DNA from: GCA-2737725 sp033763995 | GTDB taxonomy: Bacteria > Pseudomonadota > Alphaproteobacteria > Rhodospirillales > Rhodospirillaceae | DNA: 64,000 nucleotides | Direction: 5' to 3' | Assembly (NCBI GenBank): GCA_033763995.1 | Contig: JANRJL010000032.1 | Span: forward strand, 1 to 64,000 | In this document: piece by piece, positions 25,721-33,847 of the stretch | How the letters are laid out: each line of letters starts with the position of its first letter | Position numbering within the stretch: the stretch's first letter is position 1 | Made by a program: the position numbers and the translations under genes | Notes under the pieces: model-generated | Database searches by the model: none | What the model saw: the letters and a program-made list of their open reading frames with translations, nothing else | Told to the model about the DNA's origin: nothing

Positions 25721-26707
25721 ATGACCCCGCAACGCCGCATCGCCGCCGTCGTCGTTTTGATCGCCGTCGCGGCCCTGGGTTGGTTTTTCCTCGCCCGCGA
25801 GAATGCCAACGGCGCATTGGTGATCTACGGCAACGTCGACATTCGCCAGGTCGATCTCGCCTTCGCCGTCGAGGGCCGCGTCGCCGAAGTGCTGGTGGAC
25901 GAGGGCGCCACCGTCACGGCGGGCCAAGCGTTGGCCAAGCTCGATGACGCGCCCTATCGCCACGCGGCCGCGCAAGCCGAGGCGAACTTGGCCCAGGCTG
26001 AAGCCACCTTCGCCAAGGCCGAGGCCGGCAGCCGCGTGAAGGAAATCGACGGCGCCAAGGCCCGCCTGGCCGAGGCCCGCGCCCGGCTGGACAACGCCAA
26101 GGCCGTGCTGGCGCGCCGGCAATCGCTGGCCAAGGATTCCAACGTTTCCAAGCAGGCCCTCGACGACGCCGAACGCGACGTCAATGTCGCGCGCGCCGCC
26201 GTCGCCAGCCGGGAGTCCGAGTTGGCCCTGGCCCAGGAAGGCTTCCGCAGCGAGGACGTGGCCGCCGCCAAGGCCGCCGCCGATGCCGCCCGCGCGGCGC
26301 TTGAATCGGCAAGATACCGCCTCGAGCAAACCGTCATTCACGCGCCCTCCGACGGCACGGTCCTGACACGGATTCGCGAGCCGGGCACCATCGTCGGGCC
26401 CAACGCGCCGGTGTTGACCCTCGCGCTGACCACGCCGGTGTGGGTGCGCAGTTACATCGACGGCCCCAACCTGGGCCGCGTCGCCACGGGCACCAAGGTC
26501 AAGGTGGCCACCGACACGCCGGGCGGCAAAATCTACGAGGGCGTGGTGGGTTTCATCTCGCCCACGGCGGAGTTCACGCCCAAGGCAGTCGAGACCCCCG
26601 AACTGCGCACCGACTTGGTTTACCGCCTGCGCATCGTCGTGGACAACGCCGACCAGGGCCTGCGCCAAGGCATGCCCGTGACGATTACCGTCGTCGGAAC
26701 CGACTGA
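25721..26707 (+). CDS. ybhG: HlyD/EmrA-type membrane fusion protein of the efflux operon
   Basis: A 328-residue periplasmic adaptor. It has an N-terminal anchor (residues 7-25), a first beta-barrel/lipoyl half (GRVAEVLVDEGATVTAGQALAKLDD), a long Ala/Glu-rich coiled-coil hairpin (about 75-205) and a returning lipoyl half (VIHAPSDGTVLTRIREPGTIV). A C-terminal barrel follows. It bridges the inner-membrane ABC exporter to an outer-membrane channel, which is not encoded here. A near-perfect GGAGGTGA site precedes the ATG, 5 bp after the TetR stop. It matches E. coli YbhG in size and position. Confidence 0.94.
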   Translation: MTPQRRIAAVVVLIAVAALGWFFLARENANGALVIYGNVDIRQVDLAFAVEGRVAEVLVDEGATVTAGQALAKLDDAPYRHAAAQAEANLAQAEATFAKAEAGSRVKEIDGAKARLAEARARLDNAKAVLARRQSLAKDSNVSKQALDDAERDVNVARAAVASRESELALAQEGFRSEDVAAAKAAADAARAALESARYRLEQTVIHAPSDGTVLTRIREPGTIVGPNAPVLTLALTTPVWVRSYIDGPNLGRVATGTKVKVATDTPGGKIYEGVVGFISPTAEFTPKAVETPELRTDLVYRLRIVVDNADQGLRQGMPVTITVVGTD

Positions 26708-26708
26708 C

Positions 26709-28517
26709 ATGCCCGCGGGCTTGCGCTTTTCCGGCATCGTCAAGACCTTCGCCACCGAGGCGCGGCGGGTGACGGCCTTGGACGGTGTGGCGGGCGAGAT
26801 CGCGCCCGGCAAAATCACCGGCCTGGTCGGCCCCGACGGCGCGGGCAAGACGACATTGGTGCGCCTGTTGGCGGGCCTGCTCGATGCCGATGCGGGCCGC
26901 ATCGAAGCCTTCGGCGACGCGGTTCATCCGCGCATTTCGTACATGCCGCAAAAGTTCGGCCTCTATGAAGACCTGAGCGTGGCCGAGAACATGACGCTCT
27001 ATGCCGACCTTCAGGGCCTTAAGCCGGAGCGGCGCGCGCAGCGCTTCGCCGAACTCAACCGCTTCACGGGCCTTGGGCCCTTTCAGGCGCGCCTGGCCGG
27101 GCAACTGTCGGGCGGCATGAAACAGAAACTCGGGCTTGCTTGCACGCTGATCGTGGCCCCCGACATTCTGCTGTTGGACGAGCCCAGCGTCGGCGTGGAC
27201 CCGCTCTCGCGGCGCGAACTGTGGGCCATGGTGCGCGCGCTGCAGGGCAGCGGCATCGCGGTGCTGTGGACCACGGCCTATCTCGACGAGGCCGACGGCT
27301 GCGACCGCGTCATTCTGCTGTACGACGGCCGCGTGCTCGATGACGGCGCGCCGGGCGACATCAGCGCCCATGTGGCACAGCGCACCTGGCGCGCGGTGCT
27401 GCCCGCCGATCAAAGCGCGGGGCGCAAGCGCGACCTGCAGCGCGCGGCCATGGACCTGCCGGGCGCGGTGGATGCCCAGATCAAGGGGCGCAACTTGCGC
27501 ATCGTCATGGCCGACGATGCCACGGCCCCGGACCTGAACGCCTCAAATTTCCCCGGATTGCGCAAGCTCGCGGCTGAACGCACCGCGCCGCAATTCGAGG
27601 ACGCCTATTTGGCCGCCATGCGCAAGCAGAACGAACAGATGGTGTCGTCCTGGGGTTTGTCCCCAGGACCCAGTGTTACATCATCGCCGGTGTCAGTTAC
27701 CCTGGGTCCTGGGAATAAATCCCAGGACGACAGTACGATTCTTGGCGGGCCCGGCACTTCAGACCCAGTCATTCAAACCAAGGACCTGACCAAAAAATTC
27801 GGCGATTTCACCGCCGTGGATCGCTTCAGCTTCTCGGTCACGCGCGGCGAGATTTTCGGCCTGCTGGGCCCCAACGGGGCGGGCAAATCCACCACCTTCA
27901 AGATGCTGTGCGGATTGGTCCCGCCCAGTTCCGGCACGGCGCTGGTGGCGGGCTACGACCTCGCCACGGCGCGGGCCGATGCCCGCTCGCGCATCGGCTA
28001 CATGGCGCAGAAGTTCGCCTATCTCGGCCATCTCACCGTGCTGCAGAACATGGTCTTCGCCGGCGGCGTCTATGGCCTCGCGGGCCGGGGATTGAGTGAG
28101 CGCATCGACGAAGTCGTGGAGGAATTCGGCCTGCGCGCCTATGTGGCCGAGCCCTGCGGCATGTTGCCCTTGGGCATCAAGCAGCGCATGGCGCTGGCCT
28201 GCGCGGTGCTGCACAAACCGGCGCTGCTGTTCCTCGACGAGCCCACGTCGGGGGTCGATCCGGTGACGCGGCGCGAATTCTGGTCGCGCCTCAACGCCAT
28301 GGCCGACCTCGGCGTGACCATTCTCGTCACCAGTCACTTTTTGGACGAAGCGGAGTACTGCGACCGCATGGTCGTGATTTATCGCGGCCGCCAGATCGCG
28401 GCAGGCGCGCCCGACGACATCAAGGCGAGCGTGGCAAACGCCGATACGCCCACCCTGGAGCAGGCCTTCATCCGCCTGATCGAGCGCTCTGACGCTGTTT
28501 CGCGGGAGGCCGCATGA
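26709..28517 (+). CDS. ybhF: tandem ABC-2 exporter ATPase (YbhF-like) with a repeat-derived linker
   Basis: A 602-residue protein with two ABC ATPase domains. Domain 1 (about 5-235) has Walker A GPDGAGKTT, signature LSGGMKQKL and Walker B ILLLDEPSVGVDP. Domain 2 (about 355-590) has GPNGAGKSTT, the degenerate signature LPLGIKQRM and LLFLDEPTSGVDP. E. coli YbhF (about 578 residues) has the same design, including the odd second signature. Residues about 312-342 are encoded by a 90-bp REPIN-like repeat that is in frame and free of stops. The gene starts 1 bp after ybhG and its stop overlaps ybhS by 4 bp. It powers export with the YbhS/YbhR permeases. Confidence 0.95.
   Translation: MPAGLRFSGIVKTFATEARRVTALDGVAGEIAPGKITGLVGPDGAGKTTLVRLLAGLLDADAGRIEAFGDAVHPRISYMPQKFGLYEDLSVAENMTLYADLQGLKPERRAQRFAELNRFTGLGPFQARLAGQLSGGMKQKLGLACTLIVAPDILLLDEPSVGVDPLSRRELWAMVRALQGSGIAVLWTTAYLDEADGCDRVILLYDGRVLDDGAPGDISAHVAQRTWRAVLPADQSAGRKRDLQRAAMDLPGAVDAQIKGRNLRIVMADDATAPDLNASNFPGLRKLAAERTAPQFEDAYLAAMRKQNEQMVSSWGLSPGPSVTSSPVSVTLGPGNKSQDDSTILGGPGTSDPVIQTKDLTKKFGDFTAVDRFSFSVTRGEIFGLLGPNGAGKSTTFKMLCGLVPPSSGTALVAGYDLATARADARSRIGYMAQKFAYLGHLTVLQNMVFAGGVYGLAGRGLSERIDEVVEEFGLRAYVAEPCGMLPLGIKQRMALACAVLHKPALLFLDEPTSGVDPVTRREFWSRLNAMADLGVTILVTSHFLDEAEYCDRMVVIYRGRQIAAGAPDDIKASVANADTPTLEQAFIRLIERSDAVSREAA
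27643..27732 (+). repeat. REPIN-like palindromic element, copy 2 (in frame inside ybhF)
   Basis: Two hairpins in inverted order, TGTCGTCCTGGGG...CCCCAGGACC and GGTCCTGGG...CCCAGGACGACA, are separated by about 35 bp. The whole element is also a large inverted repeat. It is 90 bp, exactly 30 codons, and lies between the two ATPase domains. It shares its arms with 608-754 and 38595-38687. Confidence 0.88.
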
Positions 28518-29677
28518 GCGCCGCCGCGCCCACACCCCCATCGGCCCCCACCACCGAGGCGCGGGGCTTCGATCGCCGCCGCTTGGCGGGCTTCGTCCGC
28601 AAGGAATGGCTGCAAGTGCTGCGCGATCCCTCCAGCATCATCGTCGCCGTGGCCTTGCCGCTGTTCATGTTGTTCCTGTTCGGCTACGGCGTGTCGTTGG
28701 ACGCCAAGCATTTGCCCTTGGCGGTGGTGACGGAATCGAGCGCTCCCGAGGCGCGCGACTTCATGGCCTCGCTGCGCGCGACCCATTATGTGACCCCGCA
28801 AATTGCCGCCACGCGCGCGGCCGTCGTGGACCTGCTGCGCGAAGGCCGCGTCAGCGGCGTGGCGGTGATCGGCGACGACTTCGGGCCGCGGCTGGCGACG
28901 GGCGCCGTCATCCAGGTCATCGTCAACGGCACCGACGCCAACACCGCGCGCATCATGATCGGCTATGTGCAGGGCGCGGCGCAAAGCTGGCTCGCGCACC
29001 GCAACCGGGCGCTGGGCCATGCGGCCGCGCCCATGATCTCGGTGCAATCGCGCGTGTGGTTCAACGAAACCCTCGACAGCCACAAGTCCATCGTGCCGGG
29101 CCTCATCGCCGTGATCATGACGCTGATCGGCGCGCTGCTGACCGCCTTGGTCATCGCGCGCGAGTGGGAACGCGGCACCATGGAAGCGCTGCTGACCACG
29201 CCGCTGACCAAGGCCGAGCTGATCATCGGCAAGCTCGTGCCCTATTTCGTGCTCGGCATGGGCGGCATGGTCGTCAGCGTCGTGGTGGCGCTGGCGGTGT
29301 TTCACATCGGCTTTCGCGGCTCGTTCCTGGTCCTCGCGATCTCGGCGTCGGCGTTCATGCTGACCGTGCTGGGCTTCGGGCTGATGGTGTCGACCATCAC
29401 CCGCAACCAGTTCGCCGCCGCCATCGTCGCCATCACCGCCACCTTGATGCCGGCCATCCTGCTGTCGGGGTTCATCTTCGATTTGCGCTCCATGCCCGCC
29501 GTCGTCCAGGCCATCACCGTCATCGTGCCCGCGCGCTACTTCGTGGAAATCCTCAAGACGTTGTTCCTGGCCGGCAACGTGTGGTCGATCATCATCCCCA
29601 ACACGGCGGCGCTGATCGCCATGGCGGCGTTGTTTCTCGCCGTCACCGCGCGCAAGACGCGCCGGAGGCTCGCATGA
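28514..29677 (+). CDS. ybhS: ABC-2 type permease (YbhS-like)
   Basis: A 387-residue permease. One N-terminal transmembrane helix (about 38-60) follows a cytoplasmic start, then a large periplasmic domain (about 65-195) and five further helices in the C-terminal half. The ABC-2 core is seen in REWERGTMEALLTTPLTKAELIIGKLVPYF (the coupling region) and AILLSGFIFDLRSMPAVVQAITVIVPARYFVEI. This is the half-transporter layout of drug/lipid exporters. It overlaps ybhF and ybhR by 4 bp at each end, so the four transport genes are translationally coupled. Confidence 0.94.
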   Translation: MSAAAPTPPSAPTTEARGFDRRRLAGFVRKEWLQVLRDPSSIIVAVALPLFMLFLFGYGVSLDAKHLPLAVVTESSAPEARDFMASLRATHYVTPQIAATRAAVVDLLREGRVSGVAVIGDDFGPRLATGAVIQVIVNGTDANTARIMIGYVQGAAQSWLAHRNRALGHAAAPMISVQSRVWFNETLDSHKSIVPGLIAVIMTLIGALLTALVIAREWERGTMEALLTTPLTKAELIIGKLVPYFVLGMGGMVVSVVVALAVFHIGFRGSFLVLAISASAFMLTVLGFGLMVSTITRNQFAAAIVAITATLMPAILLSGFIFDLRSMPAVVQAITVIVPARYFVEILKTLFLAGNVWSIIIPNTAALIAMAALFLAVTARKTRRRLA

Positions 29678-30822
29678 GCGTGTCGCCCACCAACGGCGGC
29701 GGCCATTGGCGCGCCTCGCTGGCCCGCATCGCCTTCCTGATCCGGCGCGAATTCCTGGCGATCTGGCGCGACAAGCGCAGCCGGGCCTTGCTGATCATGC
29801 CGCCGATGGTGCAGCTGTTGCTGTTCACCTACGCCGCCACCTTCGAGGTCAACAACATCGCGCTGGCCGTGTTCAACGAGGATCGCGACGGCCTCAGCCG
29901 CGAGTTCGTGGCCCGCTTCACGGCCTCGCCCACCTTCACCGATGTCGCGCGCGTCACCTCCATGACCGAGGCCGCCGCGCTGGTGGACGCGGGCAAGATC
30001 ATGATGGTGCTGCGTATTCCGCCCACCTTCGCCGCCGACATCAAGGCCGGTCGCGGTGCTGCGGCGCAGGTGATCGTCGACGGGCGGCAGTCCAACTCGG
30101 CCCTGATCGCGCTGGGCTACGTCAACACCGTGACCGAGACGTTTGCCGCGGACCAGGCGCGCGCCCAGGGCGCCCCCGTGCCGCCGCGGGTCGTCGCCCG
30201 GGCGTGGTTCAATCCCAACATGGACAGCAAATGGTTCATCGTGCCGGGCCTGGTGGCGACGCTGACCATGATCGTGGCCATCCTCATCACCTCCCTGTCG
30301 ATCGCGCGCGAGAAGGAACTGGGCACCTTCGAGCAACTTCTGGTCACGCCCTTGCGCCCCTTCGAGCTGCTGATCGGCAAGATCGCGCCCGCCGCCGTGC
30401 TGGGCATGGGCGAGGGCCTGTTCCTGGGCGTGCTGGGCATTCTGTTCTTCGACGTGCCCCTGCGCGGCGAGATCGGGTTGCTGGTGCTGGGCCTGGTGGT
30501 GTTTCTGCTGTCGGTGACCAGTTGCGGCCTAATGATCTCGGCGCTGACCTCGACGCAGCAGCAGGCGCAGATCGCGGCTTTCGCCTTCGCCATGCCCGCC
30601 ATCATCTTGTCGGGCTTCACCACGCCGATCGAGAACATGCCGCAGTGGATCCAGGCGCTGACGTACCTGAACCCGCTGCGTTACGTGCTGGTGATCAATC
30701 GCGGCGTGTTCCTGCAGGACATGCCGGCCGGCGTCATCATGGGACAACTGTGGCCCATGGCCTTGATCGGACTCGCCACCGGGCTGGGCGCCATCACGCT
30801 GTTTCGCCGCCGGGTGTTGTGA
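29674..30822 (+). CDS. ybhR: ABC-2 type permease (YbhR-like)
   Basis: A 382-residue permease, homologous to and probably heterodimeric with the preceding gene product. It has one N-terminal helix after LIRREFLAIWRDKRSRALL, a periplasmic domain, then five helices with the coupling motif AREKELGTFEQLLVTPLRPFELLIGKI and the IILSGFTTPIENMPQWIQALTYLNPLRYVLVINRGVFL signature. Start ATG overlaps the ybhS stop. It is the last gene of tetR-ybhG-ybhF-ybhS-ybhR; the next gene is on the other strand 4 bp away. Confidence 0.94.
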   Translation: MSVSPTNGGGHWRASLARIAFLIRREFLAIWRDKRSRALLIMPPMVQLLLFTYAATFEVNNIALAVFNEDRDGLSREFVARFTASPTFTDVARVTSMTEAAALVDAGKIMMVLRIPPTFAADIKAGRGAAAQVIVDGRQSNSALIALGYVNTVTETFAADQARAQGAPVPPRVVARAWFNPNMDSKWFIVPGLVATLTMIVAILITSLSIAREKELGTFEQLLVTPLRPFELLIGKIAPAAVLGMGEGLFLGVLGILFFDVPLRGEIGLLVLGLVVFLLSVTSCGLMISALTSTQQQAQIAAFAFAMPAIILSGFTTPIENMPQWIQALTYLNPLRYVLVINRGVFLQDMPAGVIMGQLWPMALIGLATGLGAITLFRRRVL

Positions 30823-30826
30823 TCCG

Positions 30827-31360
30827 TTAGTCCAGGCGGCGCAGCGGGCGCGGCGGCGTGCCGAAGCCGACGTCGAACCAGTCGATGGCCTGTTTTTGCG
30901 TGTGGTCGTAGGGGTCGTCGCGCTCGCGCGCCGGCTCGAGCTGGGTCGACAGCAGCACCAGGCGCCGGGCTCGGTCGGGCGGCATGGCGAGCGGCAGCGT
31001 CAAGTTCTCCTGGCGCACGGCGGCGCCCGAACGCGCCACCGCCGCGCTGCGGGCCCACACCCCGCACGGACGCGCCGCGCAGTCGTGCATGTTGGCCAGC
31101 ACCGAGGCGCGCTTGTGGGGCGGCTTCGTGTCGAGCCAACTCTGGCCGGTGCGGTCGGCGCGCCAGCGCTCGACCACGCGGGTGCCCTGGAATCGGATGA
31201 TGACGTCGACCGCGCCGCAATCGAACATGATGAGCAGCGGAGCGATGCGGGGGTCGATGCGGTCGAGGTAGTCGGCCGCCGTCGGCAGTTCGTCGCCGAC
31301 GCGCAAGCCGCGCCAGTGATCGAGAAAGAGCTGGGTGAGAGGGGAATGAAACATCGACAT
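30827..31360 (-). CDS. PAS_5 domain protein, paralogue 1
   Basis: A 177-residue single-domain protein of the PAS_5 type. It opens FHSPLTQLFLDHWRGLR, followed by DYLDRIDPRIAPLLIMFDCG, FQGTRVVERWRADRTGQSW, a MHDCAARPCGV segment with two Cys, and the paired strands LTLPLAMP and RLVLLST. It ends WFDVGFGTPPRP. There is no output domain, so it may be a ligand or haem sensor acting through a partner. It is the last gene of a five-gene minus-strand operon and is homologous to 31383-31919 and 32967-33512. Confidence 0.85.
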   Translation of the reverse strand: MSMFHSPLTQLFLDHWRGLRVGDELPTAADYLDRIDPRIAPLLIMFDCGAVDVIIRFQGTRVVERWRADRTGQSWLDTKPPHKRASVLANMHDCAARPCGVWARSAAVARSGAAVRQENLTLPLAMPPDRARRLVLLSTQLEPARERDDPYDHTQKQAIDWFDVGFGTPPRPLRRLD

Positions 31361-31382
31361 TCACGCCGGCTGCGCCGGGCCG

Positions 31383-31919
31383 TCAGCGGTTCTGACGCAC
31401 GTCATGGCTCGGCACCCCGAACCCGACGTCAAACCATCCGAAGCGGTTTCGCTCGACCCGGCCCACGCCGCCGTCGCGTTCGTCGACGGGGTCTTGCACG
31501 TTGGACAGCGCGATGAGGCGGCCGGGCCGACCGTCGGCGGCGGTGAGCGGCAGGGTCAGGCTTTCCAAATTCAACGCGCGACCGTGCTTTGTAACGTAAG
31601 TGCTCTTGCTGAACGCGCCGCAGGGGTGGCCGACGCAATCGCGCATGTTTGCGAGAATTGCCGCCGCCGCGGCGGGCGGCTTTCCCGCCAGCCAACTCTC
31701 GCCGGTGCGGTCCTTGCCCCAACGCTGGACGATCCGGGTGCCCTGGTAGCGCAACGTCACGTCGGCGGCCGTGCATTCGAACATCAGCAGCAACGGCGCG
31801 GCGCGCACGCTGATGTGGTCGAAATAATCCTCGGTGGTGGGCGGCCGGGCGTCGTGGCGCAGACTTTGCCAGTGGGCCAAGTATTCCGCGGTCAGAGGCG
31901 AGTCAAACATGATGAACAA
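31383..31919 (-). CDS. PAS_5 domain protein, paralogue 2
   Basis: A 178-residue PAS_5 protein: FDSPLTAEYLAHWQSLR at the start, YFDHISVRAAPLLLMFECTAADV, YQGTRIVQRWGKDRTGESWL, the MRDCVGHPCGAF segment, LTLPLTAADGRPGRLIALSN and the ending WFDVGFGVP. Two possible starts (31919 and an ATG three codons later at 31910) cannot be separated. It begins 12 bp after the DoxX stop and lies 22 bp before paralogue 1, which shows tight co-transcription. Confidence 0.85.
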   Translation of the reverse strand: MFIMFDSPLTAEYLAHWQSLRHDARPPTTEDYFDHISVRAAPLLLMFECTAADVTLRYQGTRIVQRWGKDRTGESWLAGKPPAAAAAILANMRDCVGHPCGAFSKSTYVTKHGRALNLESLTLPLTAADGRPGRLIALSNVQDPVDERDGGVGRVERNRFGWFDVGFGVPSHDVRQNR

Positions 31920-31931
31920 ACGCCGGCACGA

Positions 31932-32474
31932 TCAACGAAACCACCTCGACCCGGGATAGCGCGCCAGATAGCGGCGGTCCAGACCCAGCCAGTGCCCCGA
32001 CGGCGTGAGCGCGATAACCAACGCCAGGACCATCAGCGGCAACAGCGAGGCGTCGTAGTAACCGCCCACGGCGAAATTGACCATGATGAACAGCGCCATC
32101 CAGCCCGCCCACCGCGACGTCAGGCCCAGGAAGCACGCGATGCCCACGTACAATTCGCCCGCCGTGACGACGACGGCGCACAGCGGATAGAGCGGCAGGG
32201 CGAAGTGCTGCAGATAGAGCAGGCCCAACGACTCAATGGCGGTGGGGCTCGCCAGCGCCGTGAGGTCATTGATGCGCGCCTCAAACACGCCCTTCAAGTA
32301 GTCGGTCCACGCCCAGTCGTTGCGCAGCTTGTTGATGCCGGCGGCGAAGAAAAACAGGCCCATGAAATAGCGCACGAACACCGCCAGTCCGATGCCGATG
32401 ACGCGGCCGGGCCGGGCGCGCAACGTCGCCATGGACCATGAAAACGGCGGCGGCGTTGCGGTTGCGTCCGTCAT
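31932..32474 (-). CDS. DoxX-family membrane protein
   Basis: A 180-residue inner-membrane protein with four helices. The DoxX signature is seen in VFVRYFMGLFFFAAGINKLRN, the LYPLCAVVVTAGELYVGIACFLGLTSRWAG region and a short final loop. DoxX-like proteins include thiosulfate:quinone oxidoreductase subunits and poorly understood respiratory or stress proteins. It starts 1 bp after the stop of the secreted Cys protein gene and lies within an operon with three PAS_5 genes, pointing to redox or respiratory sensing (inference). Confidence 0.87.
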   Translation of the reverse strand: MTDATATPPPFSWSMATLRARPGRVIGIGLAVFVRYFMGLFFFAAGINKLRNDWAWTDYLKGVFEARINDLTALASPTAIESLGLLYLQHFALPLYPLCAVVVTAGELYVGIACFLGLTSRWAGWMALFIMVNFAVGGYYDASLLPLMVLALVIALTPSGHWLGLDRRYLARYPGSRWFR

Positions 32475-32475
32475 C

Positions 32476-32910
32476 TCAGCCCCCCGCCTTGGCGGCGGTC
32501 GGGGCGGCGCATTGCCCCAAGCTCGTGCCGTCGGCGCCGGTCCAGGCGCCCGTGCGCCGGTCGATGCGCGTCTCGCCGATCTCGATGCGCGCTTCCTTGA
32601 GGCTGAGGCGCGCGGTGTCCTGGCGGGTGGCCCCGTTGGCGCTCACGGTCACCGGGCGTTCTTCCCAGGCGCCGGGACCCAAGCCCGGCACGAAGTCCAA
32701 GACCGTGCGCATCTGGCCGAGAAAGGTTTTCTTCTGGAAGCGGTACGCCGTCGCCGCTCCGGCCGCGTCGGTGCACGCGAGCGTCGCCTCGCACATGGTG
32801 CACAACTCGCCGAATTGATTTTGCAGCAGCATGAAGGGCTCGGGTGAGGCCGGCTGGGCCGCCGCGGACGGCGGCGTCAACAGCAGGACGGCGGCGAAGA
32901 TCTGTTTCAT
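32476..32910 (-). CDS. small secreted cysteine-containing protein, unknown family
   Basis: A 144-residue protein with a signal peptide (MKQIFAAVLLLTPPSAAAQ). A CTMCEATLAC cluster (C-x2-C-x6-C) follows near residues 37-47, and another Cys lies near the C-terminus (LGQCAAP). The rest is predicted beta-rich with a repeated R-I-E-I-G-E-T-R pattern. I do not recognise a family. The C-x2-C cluster could bind a metal or haem or form disulfides. It sits between a PAS_5 gene (56 bp upstream) and doxX (1 bp downstream). Confidence 0.72.
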   Translation of the reverse strand: MKQIFAAVLLLTPPSAAAQPASPEPFMLLQNQFGELCTMCEATLACTDAAGAATAYRFQKKTFLGQMRTVLDFVPGLGPGAWEERPVTVSANGATRQDTARLSLKEARIEIGETRIDRRTGAWTGADGTSLGQCAAPTAAKAGG

Positions 32911-32966
32911 GCGATTCGGCCCAAGTTGCATCTGGGCAGGAATGATCGCGGCGCGATCCGGCGCCG

Positions 32967-33512
32967 TCAACTGTTTGGCTCGCCCGGTGACTTCGGAGCG
33001 AACGCGGGCACGCCAAACCCGAGGTTGATCCACTGCAGCGCCCGGGGCGCCATCCAGCCGCGCGCCTCTTCGGCGAAGCCCATGGTCTCCAGCGCGAAGG
33101 ACCCGCTGATGATGCGCGCGGGGCGGCCGGCGCGCACCGCCAACGGCAGGCTGAAGGTCTCGATGTTCAACTCGCGGCCGGTGGTGGTGATGAAACTGCT
33201 CTGCGCGCAGCCGCCGCAGGGGTGCTGGGTGATGGTCATGAAGTTCGCCAGCAGGTTTTTCGCGTTGAGGTGCCGATTGAACCCCAGCCAGTTCTTGCCC
33301 GTGAGGTCCTCGTGCCAGCGCTCGACCAATTGCGTGCCCAAATAGCGCACGATCAGCGCGCCGTCGTGGTGCTCGAACAAGATCAACAACGGTGCCAAGC
33401 GCGGCGGCACATGATCGAAGAAATCCTCGGTGGTGGGCAGCGGCGCGCCATGCTGCTGGCGATGCCAATAGGCGAGAAGCTCGGCCGAGAGTGGGGAGTG
33501 AAACGCGCTCAT
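32967..33512 (-). CDS. PAS_5 domain protein, paralogue 3 (operon leader)
   Basis: A 181-residue PAS_5 protein: FHSPLSAELLAYWHRQQ, FFDHVPPRLAPLLILFEHHDGALIVRYLGTQLVERWHEDLTGKNWL, an ITQHPCGGCAQ segment, FSLPLAV and the closing INLGFGVPAF. The final GFG[VT]P motif is common to all three paralogues. ATG 33512 was chosen by alignment with the other two; an upstream start would run into the repeat array. It heads the operon PAS_5-secreted protein-doxX-PAS_5-PAS_5. Confidence 0.85.
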   Translation of the reverse strand: MSAFHSPLSAELLAYWHRQQHGAPLPTTEDFFDHVPPRLAPLLILFEHHDGALIVRYLGTQLVERWHEDLTGKNWLGFNRHLNAKNLLANFMTITQHPCGGCAQSSFITTTGRELNIETFSLPLAVRAGRPARIISGSFALETMGFAEEARGWMAPRALQWINLGFGVPAFAPKSPGEPNS

Positions 33513-33592
33513 GGGCCAGCATAGCAAACCGCGAATGTCCGAGCATATTGGATATAGAGCAACCACCGCCGATATGCTGTACTCGGCCGGTG

Positions 33593-33667
33593 AGTGGAGC
33601 GGATTTGACATTCGCCACCCTGATAGCAGCGATACCGCGAAGCGAATGTCAAATCCAAAGCTCCACT
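33593..33667. repeat. long bulged palindrome, type a
   Basis: The left arm AGTGGAGC-GGATTTGACATTCGC pairs with the right arm GCGAATGTCAAATCC-AAA-GCTCCACT. There is a three-base AAA bulge on the right and a 26-nt loop. It is the first of four head-to-tail palindromes in the gap before the aldo/keto reductase gene. It lacks the left CTAG and ends in ACTA rather than CTAG on the right. Confidence 0.8.
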
Positions 33668-33682
33668 AAAAACAAATAGTTG

Positions 33683-33759
33683 CTAGTGTGGTGGATTTGA
33701 AGTTCCTAGGATTTCGCCGCGCGTACTTTTAGGAACTTCAAATCCAGAAACCACCCTAG
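33683..33759. repeat. CTAG-bounded bulged palindrome, type b
   Basis: CTAG at both ends. The arms share GGATTTGAAGTTCCT, with a four-base asymmetry (right-arm AGAA) between GGTGG and GGATTT. Loop about 23 nt. Its close relative at 48712-48788 has the same arms but a different loop. Confidence 0.88.
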
Positions 33760-33772
33760 ATTCATAGTGTTA

Positions 33773-33847
33773 TAGTGTCGCTTTGATTCCGAAGTTCGTT
33801 AAAGTGCTTGCCGGGAAATCGAACGAACTTCAGAATCGCGACACTAG
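33773..33847. repeat. CTAG-type bulged palindrome, type c
   Basis: The left arm TAGTGTCGC-TTT-GATTCCGAAGTTCGTT pairs with AACGAACTTC-AGAATCGCGACACTAG. A TTT bulge lies on the left, the loop is about 21 nt and there is one mismatch. The right CTAG (33844-33847) doubles as the left end of type d. It recurs at 48801-48876. Confidence 0.88.

Noticed and set aside
26709..28517. Fusion of two ATPase genes as a novelty in itself
   Set aside because: Tandem ATPases of this kind are normal for YbhF; only the repeat-derived linker is unusual.
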